Assembly: GCA_017416145.1 (NCBI GenBank) | Contig: JAFQDD010000019.1 | Span: forward strand, 1-64,000 | DNA from: Spirochaetaceae bacterium | GTDB lineage: Bacteria; Spirochaetota; Spirochaetia; Treponematales; Treponemataceae | Length of the DNA stretch: 64,000 bases | Direction of reading: 5' to 3' | Shown: positions 43,504-52,508 of the stretch, in pieces | Position numbering within the stretch: position 1 is the stretch's first letter | How the letters are laid out: each line of letters starts with the position of its first letter | Position numbers and translations under genes: made by a program | Notes under the pieces: model-generated | Databases searched by the model: none | The model's input: only the letters and a program-made list of their open reading frames with translations | What the model was told of the DNA's origin: nothing

Positions 43504-45237
43504 ATGAAACAGAAATTAAATGATAAAACAAATTACTTGAAAAATACTGAAAATTTTTTCAAAACCCACGTATCTTCACTTATTGTGTTTGTTTTGTGGT
43601 TTGTGGCTGTGTTGGTTATAGCATTTTTTGATGTGGCAACTTCTGATACAGTTTTATCTTTTTCTCTTAAAGATTACGAAGTTGGAATGATTTCGGATAA
43701 AACTGTAATCGCTGAAAAAACTTTATACAGTGACAGTATTTATCCCTTTGAAATAAAAAAGGACGAGGTAATCATCAAAAAAGGCTTTCCAATTACCGAG
43801 GAAGCTTTTGGAAAGCTTGAAAAACTAGCAGAAACTCCAGAATATATTGATACAAGAGCCTTTGCCAACGCTATTTTGTATTTTATGCTGGTTTCAGCTT
43901 TGATTTTCTTTTTATTTACCAAGGGTTTTTTGAATAAATCTTTGCGATTATCTGAATTAATTTTTTATTCTTTGGATTTTATATTGGTGTATGGACTTTG
44001 CACAATCGGAAAAAGATTTCCTGCTTTTGGAACAGATTTTTCGTTGGTGATAATTATTCCAGCCACCTTCGTTGTTATTCTTGTTACAATTTTGTACGGT
44101 CAAAAAGAAGCTGTTTATTTTTCATTTATAATTTTCTTTGCAATTTTTTATGCAACAGATTTTAGTCCTATTCCAGCAATTTTTGAGCTTTGTTCTTGTT
44201 TATCAGCTGTTCGTGTTGTAAGAAAAATGGATCGCAGATTTGATATGGTTGTTGCCGCCATTGTAATTGCTGTGTTAAATGCTGTGTTCTTAGTCACTTT
44301 AATGATTTTAACCAATTCCCAGGTAGAAGGTTTTGTATTTGACGTAATTTGTGTTGCCTTTAACGGATTTATTTCTTGTATTTTAGCCTTGGGATTTTTA
44401 ACTCCTCTAGAATCAATTTTAAATACAGCTTCCGTTTTCCGTTTAATGGATTTATCAGACTTAAACATTCCGATTATGCGTCGATTGCTTTTGAATGCTT
44501 CCGGAACCTACAATCACTCAATGATGGTTGCCTCTCTTGCAGAAAGTGCTTGTTCAGAAATCGGAGCAAATCCACTTTTGGCTCGAGTTGGTGCTTATTA
44601 TCACGACCTTGGAAAAATTGACCAACCTGAATATTTTGTTGAAAATCAAACAGGTACAAACAAACATGATGATATAAATCCTAGTTTATCTGTTTCTGTA
44701 ATCAGAAGTCACGTAAAAAAAGGAATAGAAAAAGCACATCAACTTCATTTACCTAGTGAAGTAATTGATATAATTGCACAACATCACGGAAATAGTGTAA
44801 TTTCTTATTTTTATAACGAAGCAAAAAAGCAAAATGATACAGTTTCAGAATCAGAATTTTCATATTCTGGAGAACCACCTACATCAAAGGAAGCCGCAGT
44901 TGTAATGTTGGCAGACACTGTAGAGGCTGCTTGTAGAACTTTGGATAAACCCTCAGTTTCTCGTTTGGAAAAGTTTATTCATCAATTAGTAATGGCAAAA
45001 TTTGAACATGGCCAATTAGAAAATTGTGATTTGACTTTTAAAGATTTGAACATAATTGAATCATCTTTTGTGACAATTTTGGCTGGTCATTATCACTCTA
45101 GAATTGAATATCCAGACCAAAAAGATCCAGATGAAAAAACTTTGTCAGAAAAATCTGTAGAAAATCAAGTTGAAAAGACAAATAAAACTTTATCTGAAAA
45201 AACTTTAGTAAAAACTGAAAAAAAAGAGGATAAATAG
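43504..45237 (+). CDS. PgpH-like 7TM-HD protein (c-di-AMP phosphodiesterase)
   Basis: A 577-residue membrane protein. One N-terminal helix, a reduced periplasmic 7TMR-HDED region (about 60-125), seven helices (about 125-320), then the HD domain: NASGTYNHSMMVASLAE, VGAYYHDLGKIDQPEYF with the HD pair, NPSLSVSVIRSHVKKG and IIAQHHGNSVISYFY. PgpH of Gram-positives and its spirochaete relatives hydrolyse c-di-AMP. The periplasmic region is much shorter than in Listeria PgpH. The C-terminal 40 residues are Lys/Glu-rich. Followed, with 1-nt overlap, by ybeY. Confidence 0.88.
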   Translation: MKQKLNDKTNYLKNTENFFKTHVSSLIVFVLWFVAVLVIAFFDVATSDTVLSFSLKDYEVGMISDKTVIAEKTLYSDSIYPFEIKKDEVIIKKGFPITEEAFGKLEKLAETPEYIDTRAFANAILYFMLVSALIFFLFTKGFLNKSLRLSELIFYSLDFILVYGLCTIGKRFPAFGTDFSLVIIIPATFVVILVTILYGQKEAVYFSFIIFFAIFYATDFSPIPAIFELCSCLSAVRVVRKMDRRFDMVVAAIVIAVLNAVFLVTLMILTNSQVEGFVFDVICVAFNGFISCILALGFLTPLESILNTASVFRLMDLSDLNIPIMRRLLLNASGTYNHSMMVASLAESACSEIGANPLLARVGAYYHDLGKIDQPEYFVENQTGTNKHDDINPSLSVSVIRSHVKKGIEKAHQLHLPSEVIDIIAQHHGNSVISYFYNEAKKQNDTVSESEFSYSGEPPTSKEAAVVMLADTVEAACRTLDKPSVSRLEKFIHQLVMAKFEHGQLENCDLTFKDLNIIESSFVTILAGHYHSRIEYPDQKDPDEKTLSEKSVENQVEKTNKTLSEKTLVKTEKKEDK

Positions 45238-45731
45238 TGAATAGAGTAATTGTATCTGTTACAGAAAAAATCAATGAACCAAATTGGATTTCACAAGTTG
45301 AAGAATTTGTCCAAAAAATCTTAGAAAATCAAAAAAAAGATGGCTGGGAATTATCAGTTTTGTTTTGCGACGATAATTTTATCCAGCAATTAAACAAGGA
45401 TTTTAGAAATATTGATTCTCCAACTGATATTTTATCCTTTGAAGATGGAACTGAGTACGAAGATGAAGATGGAAAGTGGTATTCCGCTGGGGATATTGCA
45501 ATCAGTTTGGAAACTTTTACTAAAAATGCAAAAGAATTTGGAGTTTCTTTGGATAATGAACTGAAAAGATTGCTAATTCATGGTATACTACATTTATCAG
45601 GTATGGATCACGGAGAAGCACATATTGCAAAAGATAGAACTTTTGAAGGTGGCTCTGATGATGATAGAAAAATGCTTGAACTTCAAGAAGAAATCTTGTT
45701 ACTTTTAGATAATAAAGTAATTATAAATTAG
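45237..45731 (+). CDS. ybeY: Endoribonuclease / rRNA maturation factor YbeY
   Basis: A 164-residue single-strand RNase that matures 16S rRNA and takes part in ribosome quality control. The zinc-binding signature LLIHGILHLSGMDHGE (H-G-x-x-H-L-x-G-x-D-H) lies at about 111-126, and INQL-type NxDFRNIDSPTDILSF is visible upstream. The GTG start at 45237 overlaps the last base of the preceding gene and follows AGAGGA. A roughly ten-residue EAHIAKDRTF insertion follows the motif. Order with pgpH is typical for many bacteria. Confidence 0.95.
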   Translation: MNRVIVSVTEKINEPNWISQVEEFVQKILENQKKDGWELSVLFCDDNFIQQLNKDFRNIDSPTDILSFEDGTEYEDEDGKWYSAGDIAISLETFTKNAKEFGVSLDNELKRLLIHGILHLSGMDHGEAHIAKDRTFEGGSDDDRKMLELQEEILLLLDNKVIIN

Positions 45732-45759
45732 TATAATAAGGAAAAACTAGGAAAAAAAC

Positions 45760-46536
45760 ATGGGGCTGTTTAACAAATTATTTGGTGATAAGCAAGATGA
45801 GGAAAAGCAAAGTTCAGAAGCTTTGGCTTTAGAAGAAAAACAAGATATGATAAAAGGTATCGAGGATTTATCAGAAACCTCTGTAAAAGAAGTTATGATT
45901 CCTCGAATTGATGTGGACTTTTTGTCTTTAGGAACTCCACAAGAAGAATTATTAGAAAAAATTGCCGAAAGTGGACATTCACGTTTCCCTGTATATTCAG
46001 AAAGCATTGATAATGTTGTTGGTGTGCTTTATGTAAAGGACTTAATCAACGCATTTTCCAAAAAAGAAACTATTGATTTAGAGAAAATCATAAGAAAACC
46101 ATTTTATGTGCCAGAATCAAAGAGAATTGACACACTTTTGCGGGAATTTAAACGACGACACGTTCACATTGCTATCGCAATTGATGAATATGGTGGAATA
46201 TCAGGTATAATTTGTATGGAAGACATTATTGAGCAAATTGTAGGTGATATTCAAGATGAGTTTGATAACGAGCAAGAAGACATTATTGCAGTTGGCGAAA
46301 ATCTTTGGTTATGTGATGCTCGTGTAAATATTGATGATTTAAACGAAAAAATCGAAACTTCTATTCCAAATGAAGAATTTGATACTTTAGGTGGTTTTGT
46401 TTTTGACTTGTTTGGTAAGATTCCAGCAAAATTTGAAAAGGCATCTTGGAATGGATTGGATTTTATCGTTCAAGATATGGAAGGTCACAGAATCAACCAA
46501 ATAAAAATTTTAAAAAGGAATGACGAAATTGAATAA
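45760..46536 (+). CDS. CBS-domain CorC/HlyC-type protein
   Basis: A 258-residue cytoplasmic protein with two CBS domains (about 45-165: VKEVMIPRIDVDFLS, then HVHIAIAIDEYGGISGIICM) followed by a CorC_HlyC transporter-associated domain (about 175-255: IDDLNEKIETSIPNEEFDT). It lacks the membrane DUF21 part. Spirochaete homologues are often labelled hemolysin TlyC; haemolysis is doubtful, and CorC-like ion-efflux or nucleotide sensing is more likely. It lies directly after ybeY, as in many bacteria. Confidence 0.9.
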   Translation: MGLFNKLFGDKQDEEKQSSEALALEEKQDMIKGIEDLSETSVKEVMIPRIDVDFLSLGTPQEELLEKIAESGHSRFPVYSESIDNVVGVLYVKDLINAFSKKETIDLEKIIRKPFYVPESKRIDTLLREFKRRHVHIAIAIDEYGGISGIICMEDIIEQIVGDIQDEFDNEQEDIIAVGENLWLCDARVNIDDLNEKIETSIPNEEFDTLGGFVFDLFGKIPAKFEKASWNGLDFIVQDMEGHRINQIKILKRNDEIE

Positions 46537-48541
46537 GAATTTTCAAAAGTTTCTATCAGTTTTTCTGCTATTTTTTTGTGGTGGTTTTATATTTGCTGCA
46601 AAAAATGCTTCATATTATTTTAACGAAGGCAAAAATTTGCAACTTGCAGAGGACTGGTACGGAGCAATTGAATGTTTTTCTGAATCCACAAGACTAAATC
46701 CTTCTTACGGAGAAGCATATTTTAAACTTGCTGAATGTTTTTATGCAGTGGACGAATATGAACTATCTTTGCAAAATTTGGATTTAGCCTCAAAATATTT
46801 ACGAAATAGAGCTGATTTAGAAAATTTACGTGGGTTTTCTTATATCGGACTTGGAGATTTAGTAGAGGCAGAGAAGATTTTTTCTGCTATTTTGCAATCA
46901 TATCCAAATGATATAGATGCTCGTTTTGGTCTTGCTGAGTTAAATATCCTAAAGGGTAGAGTTTCTGGAGCTGAAAAAGAGTACAAACAAGCTTTATCCC
47001 GCCAAAACACCAACAAAAAAGCTTTGCTTTCTTTGGCTTTGGTTTCTGATGAACTTGGCAATCAAAATGCAACAAATACATATATCAATCAAGCATTAAA
47101 ATATCATAGTGGAAATCCAGAAGTTTATTATTTCGCAGCCTATCTTGCTGTAAAACAAGGAGATTTAGAACAGGCAGAATCTCGAATTCGTACAGCTATT
47201 CACTTAAAAGAAAACTACGACGAAGCATACAAACTTTTGGCTGACATTTTGTATAAATCAAACCGTTTTGAAGAATGTATAGAAATCTGTAAATATCGAA
47301 TTACATTAAATCGAGATGAAAGTTCGGCTTGGTATTTGCGAGGCTTAGCTTCAAAGGCTTTAAATAATGTTGAAGATGCTTTGACTTATTGGGAAACTGG
47401 ACTTTCCATTGAGCCAAATGATGAGATTATGCGTTCTGCTTTGGAATTACTTGCTTTAGAATACACGGATATCGAAGATTCTCGGCGAGAACTTTGGGCT
47501 CAATATCACTTGGAAAAAGCAAAAGATTACGAGAAAAAGTTTTATTCTGTACAAGCACGATACGAATATCGCCGGGCTCTTAGAATTAATCCTAGAAATG
47601 CGGAAGCTAGACTTGCATACGCAGAATTGCTTTTATCTGACGGATACAAAGAATCTTATCTTTCACAACTTCAATTTGTGGTTTCAGAAGGAAATGTTTC
47701 TCAAAAGATTTTAGACACAGTAGAAGGATATAATTCTTTATTATCTAATACTTTAAGTATTCAATGGAATATAAATCCATTTTATTTAAACAAAAAAAGA
47801 TGGAATATTGGAATTTATTTTACTGAGCCAAGTGCAGAGTTATATCATATGGATAGCACAAAAATAGCAGTAGATTATCTAAAGGATTTATTTATTTCTT
47901 CTGATACCATTAACGGTTTTGCTGACAGCAATTTTGCAAAAAATTATACTTCAGCCTTTGCAGATGCCCGAAAAAACAGCTACGACTATTTTTGTTTAGT
48001 ATCCTTTTCTGAGTCTGATAGAGAAGTTTCTGCAACCCTTTCTATGTATTCTGGAAGAACGGGAAAAGAGGCTGCTGAATGGAAAGTTTATAGAACTGGT
48101 AATGATAGATTTGTCTCCGCATTTAGATATTTACAACAAAAAGTGGAAACCTCTTTGCCAACCTACGGAAAAATTATTGATCGAAAAAACTCTGATGTTC
48201 TTGTGGATATTGGAAAAAAAGACGGCTTAAACGAAAATACTACAAATTGGTTAATCGTAAAAAAAGATGCTATAAAAACTGCTGATTCTGGAATTGGAAT
48301 TAGTTTTTCAGAAGATAATATTTTAGGAAACTTTTCTGTGGAAACAATTGGAGAAGAGATTTCATCTGGTAGAATTGCACAAAAGGGATTGTACGACAAA
48401 ATAAATGTGGGTGATTACGTGATTCCGGTGGTGGAAGTTACTCCTCTAGAAGAAGAAAATCCAGAAGCAGAAGCAAAAACTGTTGCAGTTGAAGTAACTG
48501 AACCAGTTTTGCTTCAGTTATTGCGAAATATTAGAAATTAG
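46529..48541 (+). CDS. Exported tetratricopeptide-repeat protein
   Basis: About 670 residues with a signal peptide (FLSVFLLFFCGGFIFA) and roughly nine TPR units from about residue 30 to 400 (for example AIECFSESTRLNPSYGEAYF and ARYEYRRALRINPRNAEARL). The C-terminal third is a separate alpha/beta region (IAVDYLKDLFISSDTI; VDIGKKDGLNENTTNWLIV) similar to curli/FlgT-type assembly proteins. The best ribosome-binding spacing supports TTG at 46529; ATG at 46520 directly abuts AAGGA. Overlaps the CBS gene by a few bases. Periplasmic scaffold, role unknown. Confidence 0.8.
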   Translation: MNKNFQKFLSVFLLFFCGGFIFAAKNASYYFNEGKNLQLAEDWYGAIECFSESTRLNPSYGEAYFKLAECFYAVDEYELSLQNLDLASKYLRNRADLENLRGFSYIGLGDLVEAEKIFSAILQSYPNDIDARFGLAELNILKGRVSGAEKEYKQALSRQNTNKKALLSLALVSDELGNQNATNTYINQALKYHSGNPEVYYFAAYLAVKQGDLEQAESRIRTAIHLKENYDEAYKLLADILYKSNRFEECIEICKYRITLNRDESSAWYLRGLASKALNNVEDALTYWETGLSIEPNDEIMRSALELLALEYTDIEDSRRELWAQYHLEKAKDYEKKFYSVQARYEYRRALRINPRNAEARLAYAELLLSDGYKESYLSQLQFVVSEGNVSQKILDTVEGYNSLLSNTLSIQWNINPFYLNKKRWNIGIYFTEPSAELYHMDSTKIAVDYLKDLFISSDTINGFADSNFAKNYTSAFADARKNSYDYFCLVSFSESDREVSATLSMYSGRTGKEAAEWKVYRTGNDRFVSAFRYLQQKVETSLPTYGKIIDRKNSDVLVDIGKKDGLNENTTNWLIVKKDAIKTADSGIGISFSEDNILGNFSVETIGEEISSGRIAQKGLYDKINVGDYVIPVVEVTPLEEENPEAEAKTVAVEVTEPVLLQLLRNIRN

Positions 48542-48543
48542 AA

Positions 48544-49407
48544 TTAGTAATTAAAACTATTTATTACGTATTGTTGCCATTTTTTTGAAATTGCTGGATA
48601 AGCTTTTTCTGATTGGAAAAAACAGCTTAATGCCTCGACATAATTTTCTGTGAAAAAGTAACATTCCCCAAGATAAAAGTAAATTCTAGAAGTTTCTTCT
48701 TGTTCGTGTTTGTTTTCTAATAAGGCTTTTAGTTCTGTTGCAGCACTGCCAAAATCTTCTGTTGGGAAATATTTTGAAACAATGAGATTTAACTCATAGG
48801 CGATTCCCATAGCTGTTGAAGATTTGTCTTCTTGGAAAATATATGGAACAATTTCCATATCAAAAGTATTGTTGGTTTTGCTTTTATCTGAGGAACTTTG
48901 TATCAAATCCACAGTTGGAAGCGGTGTTTTTCTGATTTTTCCTTCTTCAAATGTTACAGTTTCAACTTCCTCTGGCTTTTTGACAATTTCTACAGCAAAT
49001 AAACTGTTGATTTTATTTGCTAGAGTTTCGTTGTAAATCGTTGTATTTTCAGTAATTATTAAAATATCAAAAACTGAATCATCCTTTAATTGATAAATAA
49101 CTGCAAAATATGGTGAAAAATGATTTATATCAGAAATTGTGTAAGATGTTTGTTTTTTATCTAAAATTTTTACAAGATTTTTTTTGGATAGTTGATTTGT
49201 GAATAAAATTGGATTTTTATCGTTATAAATCAAAATATTTTTAATATTTGAGTCTTGCTCTGGATTTTTCCAAGTTAAAATTAACTCTTGATTTTCCAAG
49301 GTAATATTTATGTTTTTTGCGTATGGTTTATTGCTTTGACAAAATAGAGAAAAAGTTGCTAACAAAAAAAATAGTGAAAAAGCGAATTTTTGAATAAAAT
49401 GTTTCAT
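48544..49407 (-). CDS. Exported hypothetical protein with fibronectin-like and TPR-like parts
   Basis: A 287-residue protein with a signal peptide (FAFSLFFLLATFSLFC). The N-terminal 100 residues look like a fibronectin-III-type strand domain (INITLENQELILTWKNPEQD), the centre is Thr/Pro/Ser-rich, and the C terminus ends with a TPR-like pair of helices (YLGECYFFTENYVEALSCFF). The start at 49407 follows GGAG; the frame upstream has only TTG. Its stop nearly meets the convergent TPR gene, 2 nt apart. Function unknown. Confidence 0.65.
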   Translation of the reverse strand: MKHFIQKFAFSLFFLLATFSLFCQSNKPYAKNINITLENQELILTWKNPEQDSNIKNILIYNDKNPILFTNQLSKKNLVKILDKKQTSYTISDINHFSPYFAVIYQLKDDSVFDILIITENTTIYNETLANKINSLFAVEIVKKPEEVETVTFEEGKIRKTPLPTVDLIQSSSDKSKTNNTFDMEIVPYIFQEDKSSTAMGIAYELNLIVSKYFPTEDFGSAATELKALLENKHEQEETSRIYFYLGECYFFTENYVEALSCFFQSEKAYPAISKKWQQYVINSFNY

Positions 49408-49435
49408 ATATTTATAATGCTCCAAATTTTATGGT

Positions 49436-49464
49436 TTGACAAGATATAATGTTTATTTTATTGT
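49436..49464 (+). promoter_or_regulatory. Promoter of the Cas2-like gene
   Basis: TTGACA (49436-49441), 17-nt spacer, TATTGT (49459-49464). The ATG at 49470 is 5 nt beyond the -10 box and has no Shine-Dalgarno, so the mRNA is probably leaderless. Confidence 0.55.
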
Positions 49465-49469
49465 ATAGT

Positions 49470-49757
49470 ATGTTTGTTTCTGTTGTTTTAGACCCAGGTG
49501 GGGTTGATACTGCAAGAGCTTTGGCTACGATTTTAACTCAATATGGTTTTAATAAAGTTCAGCGTTCTTGTTATGAATGTACTACTTTTGTAGAAAAAAA
49601 CTTAAATCTACTAAAAAAAGATATTGATAGAGTTACAGATTATTATGATGTTGTAAGAATGTATCAATATCCTGTGGAAGGAATGGTGGCAATCACTTCT
49701 TTATCTCAAAAAAAATGGCAAAGAACAATGCTTCGTCCACCAAAAGAAGAAAAATAA
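49470..49757 (+). CDS. Solo Cas2-like (VapD/Cas2 ferredoxin-fold) protein
   Basis: A 95-residue protein that reads like Cas2: strand MFVSVVLDP with an Asp at residue 8, helix DTARALATILTQYG, strand NKVQRSCYECTT (Cas2 usually has RVQxSVFEC here), helix LNLLKKDIDRV, strand YYDVVRMYQYP and strand MVAITSL. No cas1, other cas gene or repeat array is nearby; the neighbours are core genes. Cas2 and VapD relatives include ribonucleases and DNases as well as the structural Cas1 partner. The start is set at 49470, because a -10 box covers the ATG seven codons earlier. Confidence 0.7.
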   Translation: MFVSVVLDPGGVDTARALATILTQYGFNKVQRSCYECTTFVEKNLNLLKKDIDRVTDYYDVVRMYQYPVEGMVAITSLSQKKWQRTMLRPPKEEK

Positions 49758-49818
49758 TTTTTTCGATAATCTTTCAACAAAAATCATTTATCAATTTTAT
49801 TATTTTACAGAGGAAAAT

Positions 49819-50953
49819 ATGTTAGAAGATTTTAAAATGCCTATTCAAGAATTAAAACAAGATATTCTCAATGTTTGGGGGCGTCTTTGACTCTGCTACA
49901 ATTGAGTCTAAAATTAAAGTTTTAGAAAATCAAAGTGGGGAACCAAACTTTTGGGATGATGCAAAAAAAGCTGAAAAAGTTTTGGGCGAAATCAAATATC
50001 TAAAAAATCGTATAGACCCTTGGAAAGAACTAATTGTAAATATCGAAGATATTGAAGCAACTTATGAACTTGCTTTTGAAAGTGGGGATGAAGAGTTGAC
50101 TCAAGAAGTTGAAACTTTATACAACGAGGCAAAAGAAAAATTTGAAAAACAAAGTTTACTAAATCTATTGTCAGATGAAGTTGATAAAAATGATGCTTTC
50201 TTGACCATTCACGCTGGAGCTGGTGGAACAGAAGCCTGTGACTGGGCATCGATGCTTATGCGTATGTATTCTCGTTGGGCAGAGCGTCGTGGTTATAAAG
50301 TAGAAATTGTAGATGAATTAGAAGCTGAAGGTGGCATAAAATCAGTTACTTTGCAAATTCACGGGGAATATGCTTATGGATATTTGAAGGGGGAGGCTGG
50401 AGTTCACCGTTTAGTGCGTATCAGTCCTTTTGATTCAAATGCAAGACGTCATACATCTTTTTCTAGTGTTTACGTTTTTCCTGTTTTGGATGATAGTATC
50501 GAAGTTGAAATTAAACCAGAAGATTTGCGAGTAGATACTTATCGAGCTGGAGGAGCTGGAGGTCAACACGTAAACAAAACAGACTCTGCTGTACGATTTA
50601 CCCATATTCCAACAGGGATTGTGGTTGCTTGTCAAACAGAGCGAAGTCAGTTAATGAATCGCCAAACCGCTATGAGTATGTTGAGAGCACGACTCTATGA
50701 ATATTACAAAGCAGAAAAAGAAAAAGAAAACTCAAAATTCGCCTCAGAAAAAAAAGGTATTTCCTTTGGAAGTCAGATTCGTTCTTACGTTTTCCAGCCA
50801 TACACAATGGTAAAAGATTTGCGAACTCGTTATGAAAGTGGAAATATTCAGGCTGTAATGGACGGAAACCTTGATCCATTTATCGAGAGTTATTTATTTG
50901 CCCAATGGAAAGGTCTACCTCTTGGAGACGGTTCAGACGAAGACGAGGAATAA
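49819..50953 (+). CDS. prfB: Peptide chain release factor 2, with programmed +1 frameshift
   Basis: RF2 is encoded in two frames: 49819-49887 (ATG after AGAGG, 23 codons ending CTT) and 49889-50953. Reading in the zero frame stops at TGA 49888-49890. The sequence GGGGG-CGT-CTT-TGA-C (49877-49891) is the classical prfB frameshift signal with its internal Shine-Dalgarno. The joined protein has about 377 residues, with SPF (VRISPFDSN) for stop recognition and GGQ (RAGGAGGQHVNKTDSA) for peptide release. RF2 level is autoregulated through TGA reading. An annotation from 49871 alone would miss the first 23 codons. Confidence 0.96.
49877..49891 (+). promoter_or_regulatory. prfB recoding site
   Basis: GGGGGCGTCTTTGAC: an internal Shine-Dalgarno (GGGGG) three nt before the slippery CTT-TGA-C. 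When RF2 is scarce, the ribosome slips +1 at CTT and continues; when abundant, it ends at TGA. Confidence 0.93.
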
Positions 50954-50979
50954 TTTTAGAGGAAGGCCAAGAAAAAAAG

Positions 50980-52476
50980 TTGAAAAAGAACATTTTTGTA
51001 ATTTTGTTTTGTATCTTAAGTTTTTCTGTTTTTTCTGCCACTCCAAGTGATGAAAAAACAGAAAAATGGATTATCGCTCCTCAAAAATTCTCTGGGAAGG
51101 TAGAGTATCAAGAAATGGTACCCACTATGATTTTGCAATCCTTTCCAGAAAATATGACAAGAGACATATCGCCAGAAGAACAACTTTTTTATCACGAAAA
51201 AACTCAAAATGACAAAATGAAAGAATTGATTTCTGGATTGAGTAAATATGAAAATGATAAAAATCAACTTTTTTTCAAAAATATTAGTAAAAGTGAGAAA
51301 AACAAACAACGAGAAAAAATTGAAGAAAATATAAAAAATCAAGAAGCAGAAATACAAAAATTACAAGCAGAAATGCTAGAACCTGTGGAATATCACGAAG
51401 AAACACGGTTTGTAGAAATATCAGAAAACTTTGTAAGTGATGATTTTTTGACAAAATTAGATTCAAATAATCAAAAAATAAACGCTGTTTTATCAGGAAG
51501 TGTTTCTGAAATAAACGGATTTTTGTATATAAAAGCGAAAATTACTATATTGCCTTTGGAAAAAAATCCAGAAGCAGAGGATTTGCAAGGGCTTTTTTCA
51601 ATGGAAACCGCTGTAGTTGGGAATTATTCAGAAATCCAGCAAATGACAAATGAAATTGCTCAAAATTTTTTGTCTTTTGTGTTAAACAAGGAAAAAGTGC
51701 TAGTTTCTGTAAAAGTTTTTCCAGAGGAAATTTCTTCTACAGTTTCTATCACAATTGATGGAACAGTTTACAAAACTCAAGTTGATAATTTGTCTTTGCA
51801 ACAGGGAGAACATAAGTTTTCTATAGAAGCTCCAGGTTATCAAGTACGAAATTTTACAGCAAATCTTGATGATTCTCGAAGTGCATATAATTATTCAGTT
51901 TATCTATCTCCTGCTGAAGAAATCCCCCTTACTGTAGTTGGTAGTGATAAGGAACTTTTAAAAAGTGATATGAATCCAGAAGAAGTTTCTTTGTACATTC
52001 AAGGTATAAAAAAATCAATTACATTTTCAGACAGTGAATTAGAATCGAGTTTTTATGCTAGTCATCTTCCTGTTTTTGGAGAATTTACAGTTCCTTTGGT
52101 GACAGACCCTGAGGAAGAAACAAAATATGCTAGTACATTTTTTAAATTGACAGGAAATTCAATAAAACCAATTTCAATCCGAAGTGAATCCTCCACTGTT
52201 TTGATTGAAAAAGCTCGAAAAAGAATGTATACTTCATACGGTATTTTGTTAATTACTTTGCCTCTAACATTTTATTCAAACGGAAGATTATCTGATATTG
52301 TAAATACAATCAATAATTCTAATTCCTATTCAGATGAAATGTTAAAAAGTTATGACAATTGGCGACTAACTTACGAAATATCCTTGGGAGCTACAATCGC
52401 TGCTGGAGTAAATATGTTGATTCAATTGGGAAGATATATTTTTACAGCAAATACGGTTTTACCACAAAGTAGATAA
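50980..52476 (+). CDS. Exported PEGA-domain protein
   Basis: About 498 residues. The start is probably TTG at 50980, which gives a proper signal peptide (NIFVILFCILSFSVFSA) behind AGAGGAAGG; the frame is open from 50905 inside prfB, but that part is a shadow. Residues around 90-125 form a coiled coil (KNKQREKIEENIKNQEAEIQ). A PEGA-like domain lies near 245-305 (VSITIDGTVYKTQV, EHKFSIEAPGYQVRNF). Two membrane-like helices close to the C terminus. Likely an envelope protein; function unknown. Confidence 0.65.
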   Translation: MKKNIFVILFCILSFSVFSATPSDEKTEKWIIAPQKFSGKVEYQEMVPTMILQSFPENMTRDISPEEQLFYHEKTQNDKMKELISGLSKYENDKNQLFFKNISKSEKNKQREKIEENIKNQEAEIQKLQAEMLEPVEYHEETRFVEISENFVSDDFLTKLDSNNQKINAVLSGSVSEINGFLYIKAKITILPLEKNPEAEDLQGLFSMETAVVGNYSEIQQMTNEIAQNFLSFVLNKEKVLVSVKVFPEEISSTVSITIDGTVYKTQVDNLSLQQGEHKFSIEAPGYQVRNFTANLDDSRSAYNYSVYLSPAEEIPLTVVGSDKELLKSDMNPEEVSLYIQGIKKSITFSDSELESSFYASHLPVFGEFTVPLVTDPEEETKYASTFFKLTGNSIKPISIRSESSTVLIEKARKRMYTSYGILLITLPLTFYSNGRLSDIVNTINNSNSYSDEMLKSYDNWRLTYEISLGATIAAGVNMLIQLGRYIFTANTVLPQSR

Positions 52477-52508
52477 TTAGATAATTTATAAATATTTTGG
52501 AGAAAAAA

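Noticed and set aside
49470-49757. CRISPR-Cas locus suggested by the Cas2-like protein
   Set aside because: No cas1 or other cas gene is adjacent, and no array of 24-40-bp repeats with unique spacers exists in the window.
50905-50979. N-terminal extension of the PEGA protein overlapping prfB
   Set aside because: It translates the prfB 3' end in another frame, is Arg-rich, and precedes the signal peptide; a TTG start at 50980 is more sensible.
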